From Poecilobothrus nobilitatus (Eukaryota; Arthropoda; Insecta; Diptera; Dolichopodidae): 64,000 bases of DNA. Positions 50,776-61,800 of this stretch are shown here, one piece after another. The notes beneath the pieces were generated by a model. The model was not told the origin of the DNA. It saw only the letters and a program-made list of their open reading frames with translations, and searched no databases. The stretch lies in NCBI GenBank assembly GCA_947095535.1, contig OX352774.1, positions 242,073,825 to 242,137,824 of the forward strand. The letters run 5' to 3'. A program made the translations under genes and the position numbers. Position 1 is the first letter of the stretch. Each line of letters opens with the position of its first letter.

Positions 50776-51345
50776 TAGAAATATTATAAAATGATGATTT
50801 AAATAAAAATTTAATATTTAAGATTTTTATTAAGGTGAAAAATATTAACGAAACACAAAATATTTAAAGACTTATTAAAATATATTTCTTTTTAATTTAA
50901 ATAATTTCATTTGCAAACTCTCTTATATTTATATTTAATATTTCTGCGAATAAATTCTTTGAAAGGATGACCTTAAAAATAAAGTGAAAATATGTTAAAG
51001 TTTAACAACGTTTTATCCAATGTTCCGTTCTCTTGTAAAACTAAAGCGAGTCAACGAAAGCATATTCTAAAAATAAAAGTAAAATCTTAATAAACCTGTA
51101 GGCTTTCTTTTTAAAATTTTCGGTTGTATGCTTTGACAGAATTATGTCACTAATGAGTTCTTCTAGTGTAAGGTATTTACTTATAAAAGAGAAATGTTTT
51201 TCCTTCGAGCTTTGAGTTTAAATTCAAAACTACATTTGCTATATACCCATTATTTGTATCTTCAGTAGTAGTTGAAATTTTTTTAGTTAAACATGAGCAA
51301 TTTTTAGATTATAGCTATAATATTATTAAACAAATCTGAATAAAC

Positions 51346-51535
51346 TCGTAGACGACAGTAGTTAAGTCATTGGCCTTTCAAAAGATCATAACTCATAACC
51401 AATATTAGTAATTTATATCGTAATAATAAATATCTTAATATAATTAAAAAAAAAAAAATGAAATTCTTGTGTAAGATACTAGACGGCGAACAAATAAAAA
51501 TTTGCTTTTCATAATCCTGATATAAATTCAAATTT
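51346..51535 (+). mobile_element. SINE family 2 copy with tRNA-like head
   Basis: Starts with an A-box-like ACAGTAGTTAAGTCATTGG, then the linker ATATCGTAATAATAAATATC, an A run, and AATTCTTGTGTAAGATACTA with GACGGCG. The 3' part is truncated. Confidence 0.6.
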
Positions 51536-51999
51536 CATTACAATAATTGTTGAGTAATTTTTTATGAAATTATTAACAATAATATTTAATCTTAAATTAT
51601 GTTGTGTCAATAAAATAAAAAGATAAAATAATGATTATTTAGTTGTCTAAATAGGAGAAACTTTTGTAATTGATGGAATTATTCTTATCATTGATTCGAC
51701 TCATGTTTATTTAGTTTCATTTTATTCAAATTCTTGAAGTAAATTATTTTTATAAAATTCCTTTGACAAACAGATTTATTACAAAAGTTATTGTGTTCAT
51801 GGTTTTTTAAAAAATTATATGACTAATAGCTTTTAACGTAAGGGAATAAATACCTAATGTACGTGTGTCATTATAAATTAGAAATGTTTTAGCTTTGAAT
51901 TTGTTTAAGTTTATAACTGCAATTTTAAAACCATTTTACAAAAATTCCATAAAAATTATTTTCCAAATCAAACTAAAACTAAGCAAGACTTTTTTTTTT

Positions 52000-52560
52000 A
52001 ACAAGGTAGAATATAAAGCAGGAATTTTTAAGAGAGCACATTTTCCACAAGACATTAAAAACAATTTGAAAATGTAACTTGCATCAAAATTTCTAAGTTT
52101 TTACAGCCCCTTAAATTTGGAAAAAAAGACCTATTTTGAAATTTTTATGTCTCATATTTTGCTTTATAATTTTTCAATTTAAAAACGCCAAACGGCAGGA
52201 CGTGTTTTAAACTTTTTTAAATCAATGTCATAATTATCCTAGATTTTAAAATTTAGTATTTAAACTTACTGATTTTAAAAAGGCGAGATTAAAAATGTCG
52301 AGATTTCGTACCGCTCCCCTTACCGTTATATGAAAACAAAATTTTGCAAGATTTTGTTTTTCTCCATATCTCCTTAACGCTTTCAAATACAGCTTTGAAA
52401 TTTTGAGGGAAGAATATCTTTTGGAATTATTATAAGTAATCACAGAAAATTTCTTTTTTGTAGCACCTCATGTCAAAGGGCAATTAGACGTAAAAAATTG
52501 AAAATTTACTATTTTTAGAAATCTGTAACTTAGTCACGTGTACAAATTTTTACTAAAGTA
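52000..52560 (-). repeat. Fragments of the AGCACATTTT / GGACGGAC element family
   Basis: 52000-52095 matches the family head (GTAGAATATAAAGC, AGAGCACATTTTCC) on the plus strand. 52095-52540 matches the interior in reverse: TACAGCCCCTTAAATTTGG, AAAACGCCAAACG and TACCGTTATATGAAAA correspond to 38350-38540. No complete element. Short ORFs across it are not genes. Confidence 0.5.
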
Positions 52561-52740
52561 AAACGTAAATTTAAAACTCTAACATCAAGTTTTAGATGTG
52601 TTCACAGCTTTACTTAATTGTAAAATTTTGAATTGATGAAACGGACTCTTGATTTTTCACAATTTTCAATACATATAAAATTCGAAAAAAAACTGAGAAA
52701 ATGTGGGTCTTTAAAAATAATTTTTTTTTGGTTTAGATTT

Positions 52741-53030
52741 TGTTTTTTTTTAGCGGGGGTTTCGACAGAAAAATTAAAATGTTGAAATTAAGTTTTTTAT
52801 TGTATGGTGTAAGTATAAAAGTAGGTAGTTTTGAGGAGTTATGCTATTTGCAAATTTATTTTATTTTAGGGGATTATTTCATTTGAAGTAAGGCCTCAAA
52901 TTGAAAATGAAATAATCTCATTATTTCTGAGGGATTATTTCATTGTCCATTTTAGATATTGGGGGTTATTTCATTTTCTTTTGCGATTAATTCTTATGGG
53001 GCTATTGCTGGGAGCCAACTTTTTGCCGGG
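52741..53030. mobile_element. AATCCCC-type inverted-repeat element, copy 2 (right half)
   Basis: Shares AGCGGGGGTTTCGACAGAAA, TTAAAATGTTGAAATT, GGGGATTATTTCATTT and GGGCTATTGCTGGGAGCC with 42975-43345. The left half is missing. Confidence 0.6.
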
Positions 53031-53925
53031 AGTCATATTTTTTAAATAAGCATCAAATTTAGAGATGTCAGTATTTTTGGCATTTACTAGTAGATAATTG
53101 AACAGATACTAAATTAGTTTAGTCAATGGTTATACACATTTCAACCATACCAACTATCTGAGTAATTTTTTTTTTTATATGTAAAATGAAAAATGTAAAA
53201 AAAATTAATTTAAATTTAAAAAACCATCTATGTATCTATATACTACCAAACCTGTACTACTAATGCTTTGGCACTATAAATCGAAATTATGTACATACAT
53301 ATATCAGATATAAAGTATATATTTTCCATTCATAAAATTAATTTTTGGTTTTTGAAAATATCCTCCATGATTTGTTGTAATTTTTTTTGTGTTTTTTTTC
53401 TGTTTTTGGTGTGTAAATAAAATAAATTGCTATTTATGTATGTGTACGTAATATGTATATACATATATGTAGCTAAACTTTGTGATCGAATATAAAAGTT
53501 GAGAAATTTGTTGTTGTTTAAATAAGCATGCTAATATTTTTTATTAGGTTTTTGTTTTTTAATGTATAATCAATAATAATACAAATTGTTGATCGATCGA
53601 TAAACATGGAAGACGGATGTACAAACATTTTTTTTGTGTTCTAATCGTGTTTTACTGTATAGCTGTATATTACAAAATTTTGGTATTTTATTTTATGTAC
53701 ATTACATTATGTATGAATATAATTCCAAGCAAACTGCCGAACTGCCGAGTTTCAAATTTATACATATTATTATTTATACGTATTTAATTTAACAAACATA
53801 TAAGTATATACATATTATGTATATTGATATTTTTATTGAAATTTTGTAAAATAATTTTACGAACTAAATTTATGGTAATAAAATTACAATTTTTGGTAAA
53901 TTTATAAAAATTTGTAACTACATAT
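53031..53925. other. Intergenic, nothing recognised
   Basis: AT-rich with TACATA-type low-complexity DNA. Confidence 0.4.
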
Positions 53926-54002
53926 ACGTCTGAACAGGAAAGGCTGTCTAATTTCCTGTCCACATTTATGTGGCAGAGAAATGCATTAAAAAAAAAAAAA
54001 AA
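53926..54002 (+). mobile_element. SINE family 1, 3' fragment
   Basis: ACGTCTGAACAGGAAAGGCT, CTAATTTCCTGTCC and ATTTATGTGGCAGAGAAAT match 41668-41725, followed by an A tail of about 13. Confidence 0.7.
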
Positions 54003-54480
54003 TATTTTGTTCGTCTATTCGAATGTAGAAAGACGGAAATTCTAAAATCATTAAAATCATTAAAATCAATGTATCTGTAGAACTAATTGTGTCTAGAGAC
54101 ACGGTTATAATTTTCTCGTTTCCAAAAGCAACTTCACTTTTAAAGTAAATGACTAAAGTGCCCATTTCTACACCGTATACTACACCGTTTACTACACCGT
54201 TGCCCATTACTACACCGTTTTTATTACGAAATTCGTATAGGCTGTTTAACACTGGTTATATAAACTCATTTCTTAGTGTGAACCGGTAAAATGTGGAACA
54301 TGCTTCTATTCATTGTGTTCCCGATAGATTCTGAATACCCTATAGATCTGATAGATTTGGCCCATTATATAAATTGGGATTTGATATGTACAGGTTCTCA
54401 TCTAAGTCTCCCTTATTATTCTATTTTTCTTCAAATTCTCCCCCCCCCCCTCTCGTATCCAATCTTAAAATAACTTTGTA
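54003..54480. other. GC-richer island of unknown origin with a 12-bp repeat
   Basis: CTACACCGT starts at 54168, 54180, 54192 and 54210, a 12-base unit repeated in tandem then after 18 bases. An 88-codon minus-strand ORF (53986-54252) turns it into GVVNGVV-type repeats, but it starts and ends in repeat DNA and resembles nothing I know. 54440-54452 is a C run of about 13. Probably an unrecognised transposon remnant. Confidence 0.35.
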
Positions 54481-54773
54481 TAACGGAATGTTTTTCTAGT
54501 GGTTAGGTATAAAAAATGTATTATTCGTCAAAATAGGACTGATAGTCACAGCTTTGTTTAAATATTACATATATACATATATATGATTAATTTTTATCTT
54601 ATCTATTAATATATAATCTTATTAAGAAAAAAAATGTAAATATAAACTTTTGCTTTATCATACATTTTTTGGGTATAATTTTTTTAAAATTAATATTAGT
54701 TTGTTTTTCAAATCTGTGCTGTAAAGTTCAAACCAAGAAAAAAACAAAAAAAAAAACTTAAAATTATTTAGAA

Positions 54774-55365
54774 ATGACTAAAAAAGGAATTATTGGAATT
54801 TTTTTAATTATTTTTACCGTTAATATAATAAGTAAGTAAATTTATAACTGCATGTTACAGATAAAATCGGATTGTTTTTAGAATATTTCTTATTTTTTTA
54901 CCTTTTTTTTTTAAATCTTAATATATATATATATATATTAATTAAAAATATATTATTATCTAAATTTTTTTATTTTATTAGATTCAAACGCTTTAGAATG
55001 TTATAGTGGTTTGGTTGGTGATGATGAAAAATGATGATGATGAAAAATTTTCTAAAGTAACATGTAATCATGATTTAATTGAAAAAACTTGGTTTTTCTC
55101 TGATCAAGTATTTTTAAATGTACCCAAAGATGTAACACAAAAATATAAATGTATTTTTATAAAAACAAACAAAGATAAAAAGGAAATATTTAAAGGTTGT
55201 TCATATGATGTAAAAATATGTGGTTTAACAGAAATTTCTAAAGGTTCAGTAAAATATTGTCATCAATGTGAAACTGATTTTTGTAATCCAGCTAATAGAT
55301 CTGTTGCTCAATTAAGTATTATTGGAATATCAACTATAATCGTTTTTATTATAAAATTATTTTAA
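54774..55365 (+). pseudogene. Ly6/uPAR-domain paralogue with a one-base frameshift
   Basis: Exon 1 is 54774-54831 (Met then a hydrophobic leader of about 19 residues) with a perfect GTAAGT donor. A 150-bp phase-1 intron ends in TTTATTAG at 54981, and exon 2 is 54982-55365. Exon 2 opens with LECYSG in the spliced frame, then meets TGA at 55032 after a run of five A (55027-55031). The rest, from about 55033, continues in another frame and encodes the remaining cysteines (VTC, YKC, KGC, KIC, KYCHQC, DFCN) and a GPI-type hydrophobic tail. The eight-cysteine pattern and intron match the gene at 46156-48981. One extra A in the homopolymer explains the break, so it may be a real lesion or a sequencing error. 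As written, the product would stop after about 36 residues. Confidence 0.75.
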
Positions 55366-55744
55366 TTAATGAATCTTAACTTTATGTTATTTAAAAAGAA
55401 GAAAAAAATTTAATTAGTATCTTTTAAAATTTAGTTTTTTTAATTAAATGTATATATATACTTGTATATATATAATATGAATTTATTTGTGAAAACATGA
55501 AATATTTTTTATAAGTGAATATTTTTTTAATAAAATTAAAAATTTAATATTTCTTATTTTTTTTTTTTGAATATTTAAGATTTTATAAAATAAAGATATT
55601 TTGAATTTTGGGTATTTTTAAAATAATTTTGTTTTTAAGAAAAAAAAAAAACATTAAATGGTTCAAAATTAAGTAGAAGTATAGAAAACTATGGGCACCT
55701 ATATAATATTAGTTAAAAAAAAAATTTAACATATTCCCATATAT
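55366..55744. other. 3' flank of the second Ly6 gene
   Basis: AT-rich with AATAAAATTA near 55530 and AATAAAGAT near 55590. No feature beyond these possible poly(A) signals. Confidence 0.35.
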
Positions 55745-56140
55745 ATATCTTTTTTTTAGTCTTTAACTGAAGACTTTTTTTCTTTAAGTGAATATTTTAA
55801 ATGAATATTTTAAGTGAATCTTTACTTCAGTAATTTGTATTATATAAATATATTAACATATACATATATAATAATTTACTTAATATATCATATATGTTTA
55901 GATCTGATATTTAAGTATTTAATATTTATATAATTATTTATAGGTATATATATTATATTTATTATACATATATATTATTTGTATTATTTTACTTGAACTT
56001 TTATTACAAATGTCTTCACTTAAAGTAAAAAATCTAAATTTAAAGTAAAAATTTCTTCACTTTAAGTAAAAAAATTTTCAAATAAAGTAAAAAAGTCTTC
56101 ACTTAAAATAAAAATGTCTTCAGTTAAAGTAAAAAAGATG
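55745..56140. repeat. CTTTAACTGAAGAC repeat cluster downstream of the second Ly6 gene
   Basis: 55757-55835 has TCTTTAACTGAAGAC and TTTAAGTGAAT motifs. 56008-56135 has the complement repeated at least four times (GTCTTCACTTAAAGTAAAAA, TTCTTCACTTTAAGTAAAAA, GTCTTCACTTAAAATAAAAA, GTCTTCAGTTAAAGTAAAAA). The two halves can fold on each other. The same motif forms the arms of inverted repeat 2 in the other Ly6 gene's intron. Confidence 0.75.
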
Positions 56141-56783
56141 TAGACATTTATTATAAAAATCAGGTGTGTCCTCGACAGAACGAATCGTAGGAACAAGAAA
56201 TCTTAACATTTGTTTTTTTTTTGATAGGGTTATTTATACATTATATAAGAGCTTCATTATAAAAATATATAAAATGTATATATAGCTTGTTCCATTTTAT
56301 GGCTAGATTATCTACATATTTGTACAATTTGTATATTATCTATATTATAGGAATTATCTATAGAATTTCGTTCTGCAATTTGGGCTGTACACGTGTCCAC
56401 ACATAGGCAAACACACAGGGAACACACAGGCAAACAAAAGACAGATAGACATCATTCCAAAAACATTTAATTCAGATTTCAACGTATACCGGAGAAATAC
56501 ATATATGCAAAAAATTATATTAATCATTTAAAATTTTGGTACCATCAAAATACCTTTCCGTACATGTATGCGATCAGTAAAAAACCAAAAATTCAAATAA
56601 TTTGTATATTAAAGGAGAATATACAACTGTAATTATTATATTGTCTGAACTGATCTAATTAACTAAATTAATTTTAATCCTATGAATGTTAAAAATTAAT
56701 ACAAATATGATTAATAAAAGTATTATAAATAAATTATAAATATATACATTGATATATAAGTAAAAATTAACTTAATTTATTTA
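56141..56783. other. Intergenic, nothing recognised
   Basis: AT-rich; includes a short repeated ACACACAGG stretch near 56410-56440. No gene. Confidence 0.4.
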
Positions 56784-56785
56784 TA

Positions 56786-57823
56786 CAGTAAAAGCCGTTT
56801 AAAATAACATTGAAGGTACCATACAAATTTTGTCGTTTTATAAGCGGTTGACATTATAAAAGTTTTCCTATTTTGTCATAATATAAAAAAAAAAGCATAA
56901 ATTTCAAATTTAATAAAATGCATTTTGCAAATCATGCAAATTTCGCTATTTTGACTAAACAAGTTTTCATTTTCATTGACAAAATATTTTTCAAATTCCA
57001 TATTGAATCTAAACTTTGAGAAATTCTTATGTTCCGAAAATTTTCTTTTTGGTTGCTCTCAACTTCTTTTATAATAATCACATTATTTAAAATTTCATCA
57101 ATTGTTAATTATTAAAATGTACGATATGATATTTTTGTCAATATTGAAACAAACTAATTTCAAATTGTTTTTAATGGCCACCCTTTAAAGTTAAAACATC
57201 TTTTTTTAAATATCTTCGTTATAAATTATGGAAATATTTCTCATATCATAAGGGATTTGGTAAGTTATATTGATTTTTAAAATGATGATTTACAAAATGT
57301 CCATTCAAAAATATCGACGCCAAATATATCGACTTGTAAAATATAGCGATTCTTGAAATGTCAATTCTAAAATGTCAAGAAAAAAATATCGATTTTCTAA
57401 AAGTAAAGAATTTTCGAATATATAAATGATTGAAACCCTGATTTTGAAACCAACTCTTTAATTTCTCAGAATTATTTTTTTGTGCATGTTTCAACAATCG
57501 AAATCTTATAATAGTTGAGGCTGCCGCCCCCCAACCTCCGCTGAACCAATTATTGAAAGCCTGATTTTGAAACCACTCTCTAAATCTAACCAAATTATTT
57601 TTTCTTACATGTATGTTTCAACAATAAAAAATTTATAATAGTGGGACCTATCGCCCCCAAACCCCAGCTAAACATCGACATTTTTAGAAAAAAAAGTTGA
57701 AATTTTGTTAGTCGGCTTATTGAAAGTCTATATAAAGTAAGGATATTAAAAGTAGTATATAAAATTATTTCGTTTTAATCGATATGACATATTAAATTAT
57801 GTCGTTTTAAATGGTTTCTACTG
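56786..57823. mobile_element. TA-flanked pogo/Tc1-type non-autonomous transposon
   Basis: The left end CAGTAAAAGCCGTTTAAAAT and right end (reverse complement) CAGTAGAAACCATTTAAAAC are terminal inverted repeats of about 25 bp with five mismatches. TA flanks both sides (56784-56785 and 57824-57825). CAGT-starting ends with TA target sites are typical of the Tc1/mariner/pogo superfamily. The 1,038-bp interior encodes no transposase; it holds a tandem duplication of about 120 bp (57428-57675). Confidence 0.75.
57428..57675. repeat. Tandem duplication inside the pogo-type element
   Basis: Two units of about 120-125 bp share GATTGAAA(C/G)CCTGATTTTG-like starts, ATGTTTCAACAAT, TTATAATAGT and a CGCCCCC block. 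Diverged by several substitutions and a small indel. Confidence 0.8.
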
Positions 57824-57825
57824 TA

Positions 57826-58399
57826 AATACTGAAATGGTATTTTTGAAGGGTTTTATGAGTTTTTAATAAATTAAGATTGTAGCATATTGTATTGTCGGT
57901 AATAATAATATAATATATATATGTATATATTTGTTTTTTTGTTTATTTGTTCAAAATTATTATTTATATACATTTGTAAAAAAATTTAAATTTAAAGAGT
58001 TCTAGAATTTTCGATCTTTGCAGCTAGGAGAATAAAAATATAGTTTTTTTTTCAAAGCACTGAAAGGGCGCAATAAGTTATTTATTAGACTCTTTACTTA
58101 GTACTTGAAACAAAAGAAGCTTTAGTACTTGAAACAAAAGAAGCTTTAGGTGTTTTTGTTTTTTTTTTTTAAATATTGGATTTGTTCAATAAGCTTTTAT
58201 AGATGTACAAAACTACTTATATAAGTAGAACTGTAAAAAAAGTATCATAGGAAAAAGCTGTTGAATATTTAAAGCTAAGTAAAATATTGTTTTATATTTT
58301 AAGAATGCTTAATTTTTAAATAGATATTTTAAATATGTAGTTTTTTTTTCAATAGAAAGACAAGTAAAACAGAGCACACAGATGCTACTATGCCAATGC
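57826..58399. other. Intergenic with a short tandem duplication
   Basis: AGTACTTGAAACAAAAGAAG plus four bases occurs twice in direct tandem at 58100-58147. No gene. Confidence 0.5.
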
Positions 58400-58880
58400 A
58401 AATATGTTGAAATCTAAGCGTCTATCGAAAAATTAATAATAAGATCTGTTATGCCATATGGGGCAGCATGCTAGATCCTAAAAACGTAAGATGAAAATAC
58501 CCTATACGAATATTCGAAAGAAATGTTATCAAAAAAATCTATGGATCTATCAGAATAAATGAAAGCAGCTGGAGCATAAAAACAAATGATTAAATAAATG
58601 AATTGATTAAAAACGAGGATATTGTTAAATTCATTAAATCTCAAAGAATGTGATGGGCAGATTATGTACAAAGAATGACAAAAATCCGCACACCGGAAAT
58701 ACTCTTGAACGGAAAGATGAATGATACAAATACCACAGGAAGGCCGTTAGAAAAATATTCAGATGACTTATATTAAAATTTTGCAAAATATGGGAATACA
58801 AAGAGATCTGGAGAAGCATTGTAAAAGAAGTAAAGACCTACCAGGCTGTAGCGCTATACTAATGATGATGACGAATGGAT
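58400..58880 (+). pseudogene. Fossil 3' end of a non-LTR retrotransposon (LINE) polyprotein
   Basis: An almost continuous reading with in-frame stops encodes the C-terminal region seen in many insect LINE ORF2 proteins: VMPYG-like near 58448, then RIFERNVIKKIYGSIR (58506 onward), NEDIVKFIKSQRM, WADYVQRMTKIRTPEILL, TGRPLEKYSDDL, WRSIVKEVKTYQAVAL, and a stop followed by a (TGA)n 3' tail. Stops interrupt after KTND, QRM and DDLY. Only the last 160 or so codons remain, so it is an old 5'-truncated insertion. The clade cannot be settled from this piece. Confidence 0.8.
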
Positions 58881-61800
58881 TAATACCAAGAGAAAAAAAC
58901 TAATTACAAAAATAATTTTAATTTGGGAAACAGTAAAATACTGTTCGGTCCTATATTTTTAATTTGATTTTATTACAGAATGTTAAGGACATTTTTGTTA
59001 CTATTTTTTTTTTATATTTTTAAAATATCTTAAAACATATGCAACAATTTCAAATTAGAGCAAATTATTTTAGAATACCTACTCAAAATTAATTAAAAAA
59101 TATTTTATTTTATATAGTATAGGTAAAAAGCTTTGGAAATCTACTTAAGTACAATATAATTATTTTATTAATTTAAGAAAATAAAACTTTTTTCATAAGT
59201 TTTCCTCTACGATGGGAATTAAAAAAAAAAGAAAAAAAAAGTTACGTTGCGTTTTGAAACAATAATAATTATATTTTGTATCTTATTTTGGTTTACTTTA
59301 TTAATTTATACGTACATATATATAATAACATATACATATGCTCTAAATATTTTTTTTACACCTGAAAAAAAAGAGGTTAATTTTAAAATCTTAAAACTAT
59401 TATAAAAATGTTATACGTTTATAATGCCATTGCACAATTGAAATTGAAGAAAATTTATTTTATTTCAAATTTGTAAAGTATTGAAATCATAATAAAAAAA
59501 TACGACTTTTATTATAAATAAGTTTTATTACGGTTTTTTTTTGCAGGCCAAATTTTTGATATAAAAATGGTCAGCATAGTTATGAAGAATAGGAATTATT
59601 TGGACAAAACGTATTAAGGTGTATAATTTAAATGTATTCTAGTTAATTTGGGTTTATTTAATTGCTAAAACAGTAGAACATTTTTCTTATTTTTTTTGAA
59701 TTTTGCAAGTATAGTATCTTACAGTTTTTTGCTTTAAATGAAAATTTTATTACAAATTTTTAAGTACTAAGTTAACATCTTTTATGATTTATATAATTAA
59801 AAGTGATAATAAAGTTATTATTATATTAAATATTATAATTAGGAATTGGAAGAAGGTACTGTTGAAGACAATGAAGACTTTTTAAAACTTTTTTTTCTGT
59901 AAACGAGTAGTTATACAATTTGTAAAAAGATTTAATGAGCATAATAGAACAATAAAGTTAGTTTTTAATCTGTACATTTTTTTTTTAATTTTTTTTTTTT
60001 AATTAATAAAGATATTAATAATGTTACATTGAAATTGTTCGTTATTCTGCAAAATTTTTTTTTCCTTACTAAATTGAACAAGATAGAAGTTATGATAGAA
60101 AAATGGAGGTATGTGGCAATATCAGTTTTTTTTTAGAATTGAATTGAAAAATTTCGCACTCAGTTATTACGTGAAACAGTGTTAGACCTTATCATAGAAT
60201 GTTTCTCTACAGGTCTTATTCGAATTCATATGTATAGAATTGCTAAAATTTCAAAACGCAATTCAACTTTCAAATTCAAATTTCAACTATTGTACTTGTT
60301 TATATTTTGTTGTTTTTTTTACTTTTTTCTAAAGAATTTGTGAATCTTTAAAAGATAACAAGAAAATCTATATGGTCTTGGTAATATGAGATAAACTTTT
60401 CTTTAATTAAGAAATTAAGGGTTTAATCAAATGTAATATAAGCTGATAAAGCACTTACATATAAAAAATTCATGAAAACGTAAAGGACCATCTATTAAAC
60501 CGCCGTTTACATGAATAATTTCCTATCATTTGATGCATTAGGTTAGTTTCATATTTTGTAGAATTATAATTATATAATTTCTGATTTAGATATATTCTCA
60601 TAATAAACATAATTTTGGTCGTGGTGCATGCTGGATAATAAAAAAACATGGTTTTTAGAAGTATGTTAGATACAAAAGTTAAATTTTTAGTGAATCCAAA
60701 TACTCAATACAATTGCGGACGATTTCTATTTGGTAGAAAGTTTCTTGCAATACATTTTTTTGTTTTTCAGCAATGTCTCGAATCAGATAACTATATTATC
60801 CCTTTTAAGGTTTTTTCAATCTGGGTTCATGAGAGAGCTTAACGAGATGTATTATGTATAAATAAAATGAATATAAACCAAGTCCGCCTAAATCTTATTG
60901 CAAGTTTGAGAGATGATAAGATAATGCCAAAAATGATATTATTCAATTTTTTTTTTTTTTCTCTTTTTAATTAAACTCTATTTATTCCAATTTATTAAAT
61001 TTACCTCAACCTTAAAAAAAGTTTACAAAAACGTTTCTTATCAATATAAAATGAATAAGAATAACTTCAAAACACTCAAATCCACTTAAGACCAATATGT
61101 ATATATTATACCATTATTATTGTTCTATATTTGAAGTTTTTTTTTATTTTCAAAATTATAAAATATTTAACAAAATAATTGTATAAATTAAAGTTTGTAT
61201 TTTTTTTTTTTTTTCAATGTTTTATTTATTACCTGTTTTGATACATTTATTACTTATCCTAAATAAAACTAAAGAATATTGAAATATTATAACATTTTAA
61301 TGTGCATGGCTACAATAGTAACTCTCTCATTTAAATTTGTGATAACTATATTATAAATAAAATAAACTCTTATTCATATTTGATTTAAAATTATTATATA
61401 ACTATTATAATAAATTTTTACATTTTTATAGTATATTTTTTTGTATTTTTATAGTATATTTTGTGTTGTAAAAAACAATTTATCGGCTTCGCCGAAAAGG
61501 AGAAAAAACAACTATAGAATTTTGTTTTAAAATAAAACTTATAACTACTTAAAACTAACTACCCTAAAGAACTAACCTAAAAGCTTAAATTGTGGCTTTA
61601 TTGCCCTTCTTAATAATTTATTTTCAAAAGTAAATCATTTTTTGCTTAAGTTTATCTTTATTAGTTTATCTTAATTAAAGTTTGTATAAAACTATGAAAA
61701 TTTTCTATTATGTAAAAATTGCATACTTAGAGGCTTAGTTTTTTTAAAAGATTAAGAGAAAAATTATTAGGTATTTGCAATTAAAATTTAATTAACTTAA

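Larger units (their letters stand above)
48982..51999. other. Intergenic with two SINE copies
   Basis: No gene seen. 49490-49640 resembles the head region of the AGCACATTTT element family. 50342-50440 is a slightly GC-richer patch (AAGGGCATATAATGCTCTTG, then AGAGGGCCC) of unknown nature. SINE copies are listed separately. Confidence 0.45.

Noticed and set aside
53986..54252. 88-codon minus-strand ORF as a real small protein
   Set aside because: It ends in a poly-Phe tail read from a SINE A run, has no signal peptide or domain, and its repeats come from the 12-bp DNA repeat; kept only as an observation.
60648..60842. 64-codon plus-strand ORF
   Set aside because: No homologous motif, no splice partners or promoter seen, and its length is expected by chance in 5 kb of sequence.
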